This document shows positions 62,740 to 64,000 of a stretch of DNA of 64,000 bases, piece by piece. A model generated the notes under the pieces. It saw only the letters and a list, made by a program, of their open reading frames with translations. It had not been told where the DNA came from and did no database searches. Each line of letters opens with the position of its first letter. Position 1 is the stretch's first letter. The DNA is from Topomyia yanbarensis (lineage: Eukaryota; Arthropoda; Insecta; Diptera; Culicidae): positions 394,895,037 through 394,959,036 of the forward strand of contig NC_080672.1 of assembly GCF_030247195.1 (NCBI RefSeq), read 5' to 3'. The translations under genes were made by a program, and so were the position numbers.

Positions 62740-64000
62740 CTATAAAGCCCCAAACAAAGAATTATGTTTGGCACTATGCTCGATATTCAAGCATTCCACA
62801 TGATGTTTTGCATCTTGTGGGATGATTTACAGTTAACTTTCTCTATGTCGATATTGAAGGGACCATCGACATAGGGAGAGATCGACATATAGAACACAAT
62901 GATTTTCTTTGAGACAACTTTTCCTTCAGGACATCATAATGCATACCGGGAAATGAAGATAGATGCTCGTATTGGGGGGAGTAGGGTAGTAGACGACGAG
63001 GTAAAGGGCACTCGCACTGCATAACATCAAGTTTGCTGTTTGAGAAGGAATCCCTTATTTGCAGTTTATCATTCTGCCCCACATGTAGGGGAACATGGGG
63101 AGACGATCAAGTTTTCAGTTTAACCTGCATAAATCTCTAAAAAAGTTTTCAATGCTTCCAAAGTCACTGAGATATAATGTAAAAAGGTATAATTCGTGTT
63201 CATAATTTTTTTGCGGAATTTTTAATTTACTTTTTCAAATGTTATAAAAGTTTGTCTGAGATCGTTTTTTTTTGTAAAGTCACCCCACTGCGGGGAGACT
63301 TGACCAAGGCCTGGGGAGACCTGACCTGGCGGAATATTCGAAATGTATCTGGTTACGTTCTTTTGAAGGAAAGCTATGTCTGCAAATTGAACCAGTCCGT
63401 TTCTTTTTGTTAACTGGTTTTGTTATGGATCAAAATATTAATTATCTTTTAGATAAATCGTTCAGCTCACACCTTTGTGGGGGTATGAGGTGGGACCATC
63501 ATCATCATCAAGAGAATTTTGAAAAATCAGAACAAAAAATGACAAATAATACTGTAATCCTTTTTTCATATTGTCGAGGTCATTAGATAGCAGTAAAAAA
63601 TATAAAAGGGTTGTATTTCACAAATTTCGACTGTGTTCCATGCTTTTTCTTTTAAGGATTAACTGTACTGCTTACATTGCATATTAACACGTTACGAAAT
63701 CAGCCATATTACTACTAACTTTGTTTACTAGTACAAAAAGATATAGACCGATGTTTGATGTGGGATTTTTTGTGACGTGATTAACACTAGCAGTAGGTAC
63801 GACAGCATAGTAAATATCAGAAAAAAATTATCTTTCTTCGGCTTATTGCCACTTGGTCATGTCTCCCCATAAAATCTTTGTGAAGTCTCCCCACCTTTAG
63901 TTATTGCGTTTAATTTCGTGCAAATTTTAGTAATAACCATTTCAATGTTCCCATTTATGTAAAATCATTTCACTAGTTCATAAAGTATAAAATAATGTAT
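62740..64000. other. Unassigned region with GGGGAGAC motifs
   Basis: GGGGAGAC(T/C/G)(T/C) occurs at 63098, 63293 and 63312, and inverted at about 63861 and 63889. This suggests a repeat with inverted ends extending beyond what can be delimited. No gene recognised. Confidence 0.35.

Overview
The window looks like nuclear DNA of a mosquito, most likely a culicine; this is inferred, not proven. It is AT-rich, gene-poor and intron-bearing. It is filled with degenerate non-LTR and BEL/Pao retrotransposons, foldback and terminal-inverted-repeat (TIR) elements, tRNA-derived SINEs, an interspersed repeat of the kind common in culicine genomes (ending in a CCTTTCTATATGAGA-like motif), and long CA, TA and CATA microsatellites. 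There is nothing prokaryotic or organellar, and I found no CRISPR array, rRNA or convincing tRNA gene.

Two host protein genes can be built with confidence, both on the minus strand. One at 4214-5838 (four exons, 474 aa) encodes a peptidyl-alpha-hydroxyglycine alpha-amidating lyase (PAL), the second enzyme of neuropeptide amidation, with a signal peptide and a C-terminal membrane anchor. The other at 15199-16685 (three exons, 455 aa) encodes a METTL25B/RRNAD1-type methyltransferase-like protein. A third host sequence is a 5' fragment of a histone H3 gene (62632-62739). Two stretches look like the start of host transcription units running rightwards: a leader exon ending at a GTAAGT donor (25291/25292), and a leader exon plus a candidate first coding exon near 60.1-60.75 kb. 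Neither can be followed into a recognisable protein here.

Layout: 1-1950 holds the 3' part of an RNase H-bearing LINE cut by a 149-bp foldback MITE with an 8-bp target-site duplication (TSD). 4.1-5.8 kb is PAL. 8.3-14.4 kb is a decayed minus-strand BEL/Pao element (gag, protease, RT, RNase H, integrase) split by a 1.8-kb TIR element. 15.2-16.7 kb is METTL25B. 17.4-29.1 kb is mostly unassigned sequence with small repeats and the 24-25.3 kb leader exon. 29.2-37.1 kb is a three-level nest: a piggyBac-type MITE (TTAA TSD) containing a full-length-ended I-clade LINE (12-bp TSD), which contains a 1.84-kb foldback element with arms built partly of 16-bp tandem repeats. 38.6-41.6 kb holds a long-TIR element, a foldback MITE and a SINE split by a hAT-like element. 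42.6-44.4 kb is a Jockey-type LINE with two nonsense codons. 44.4-56.9 kb holds A-rich degenerate satellite blocks, TA-flanked inverted repeats and copies of the mosquito interspersed repeat. 57-64 kb holds the second putative promoter region, a palindromic element and the H3 fragment.

Apart from the two genes, most recognisable content is layered mobile DNA. I see no coherent undescribed multi-gene system. The most unusual objects are the foldback element inside the LINE, the twin TA-tract inverted element, the A-rich blocks with a shared right flank, and the 1.8-kb element with tRNA-like B boxes.
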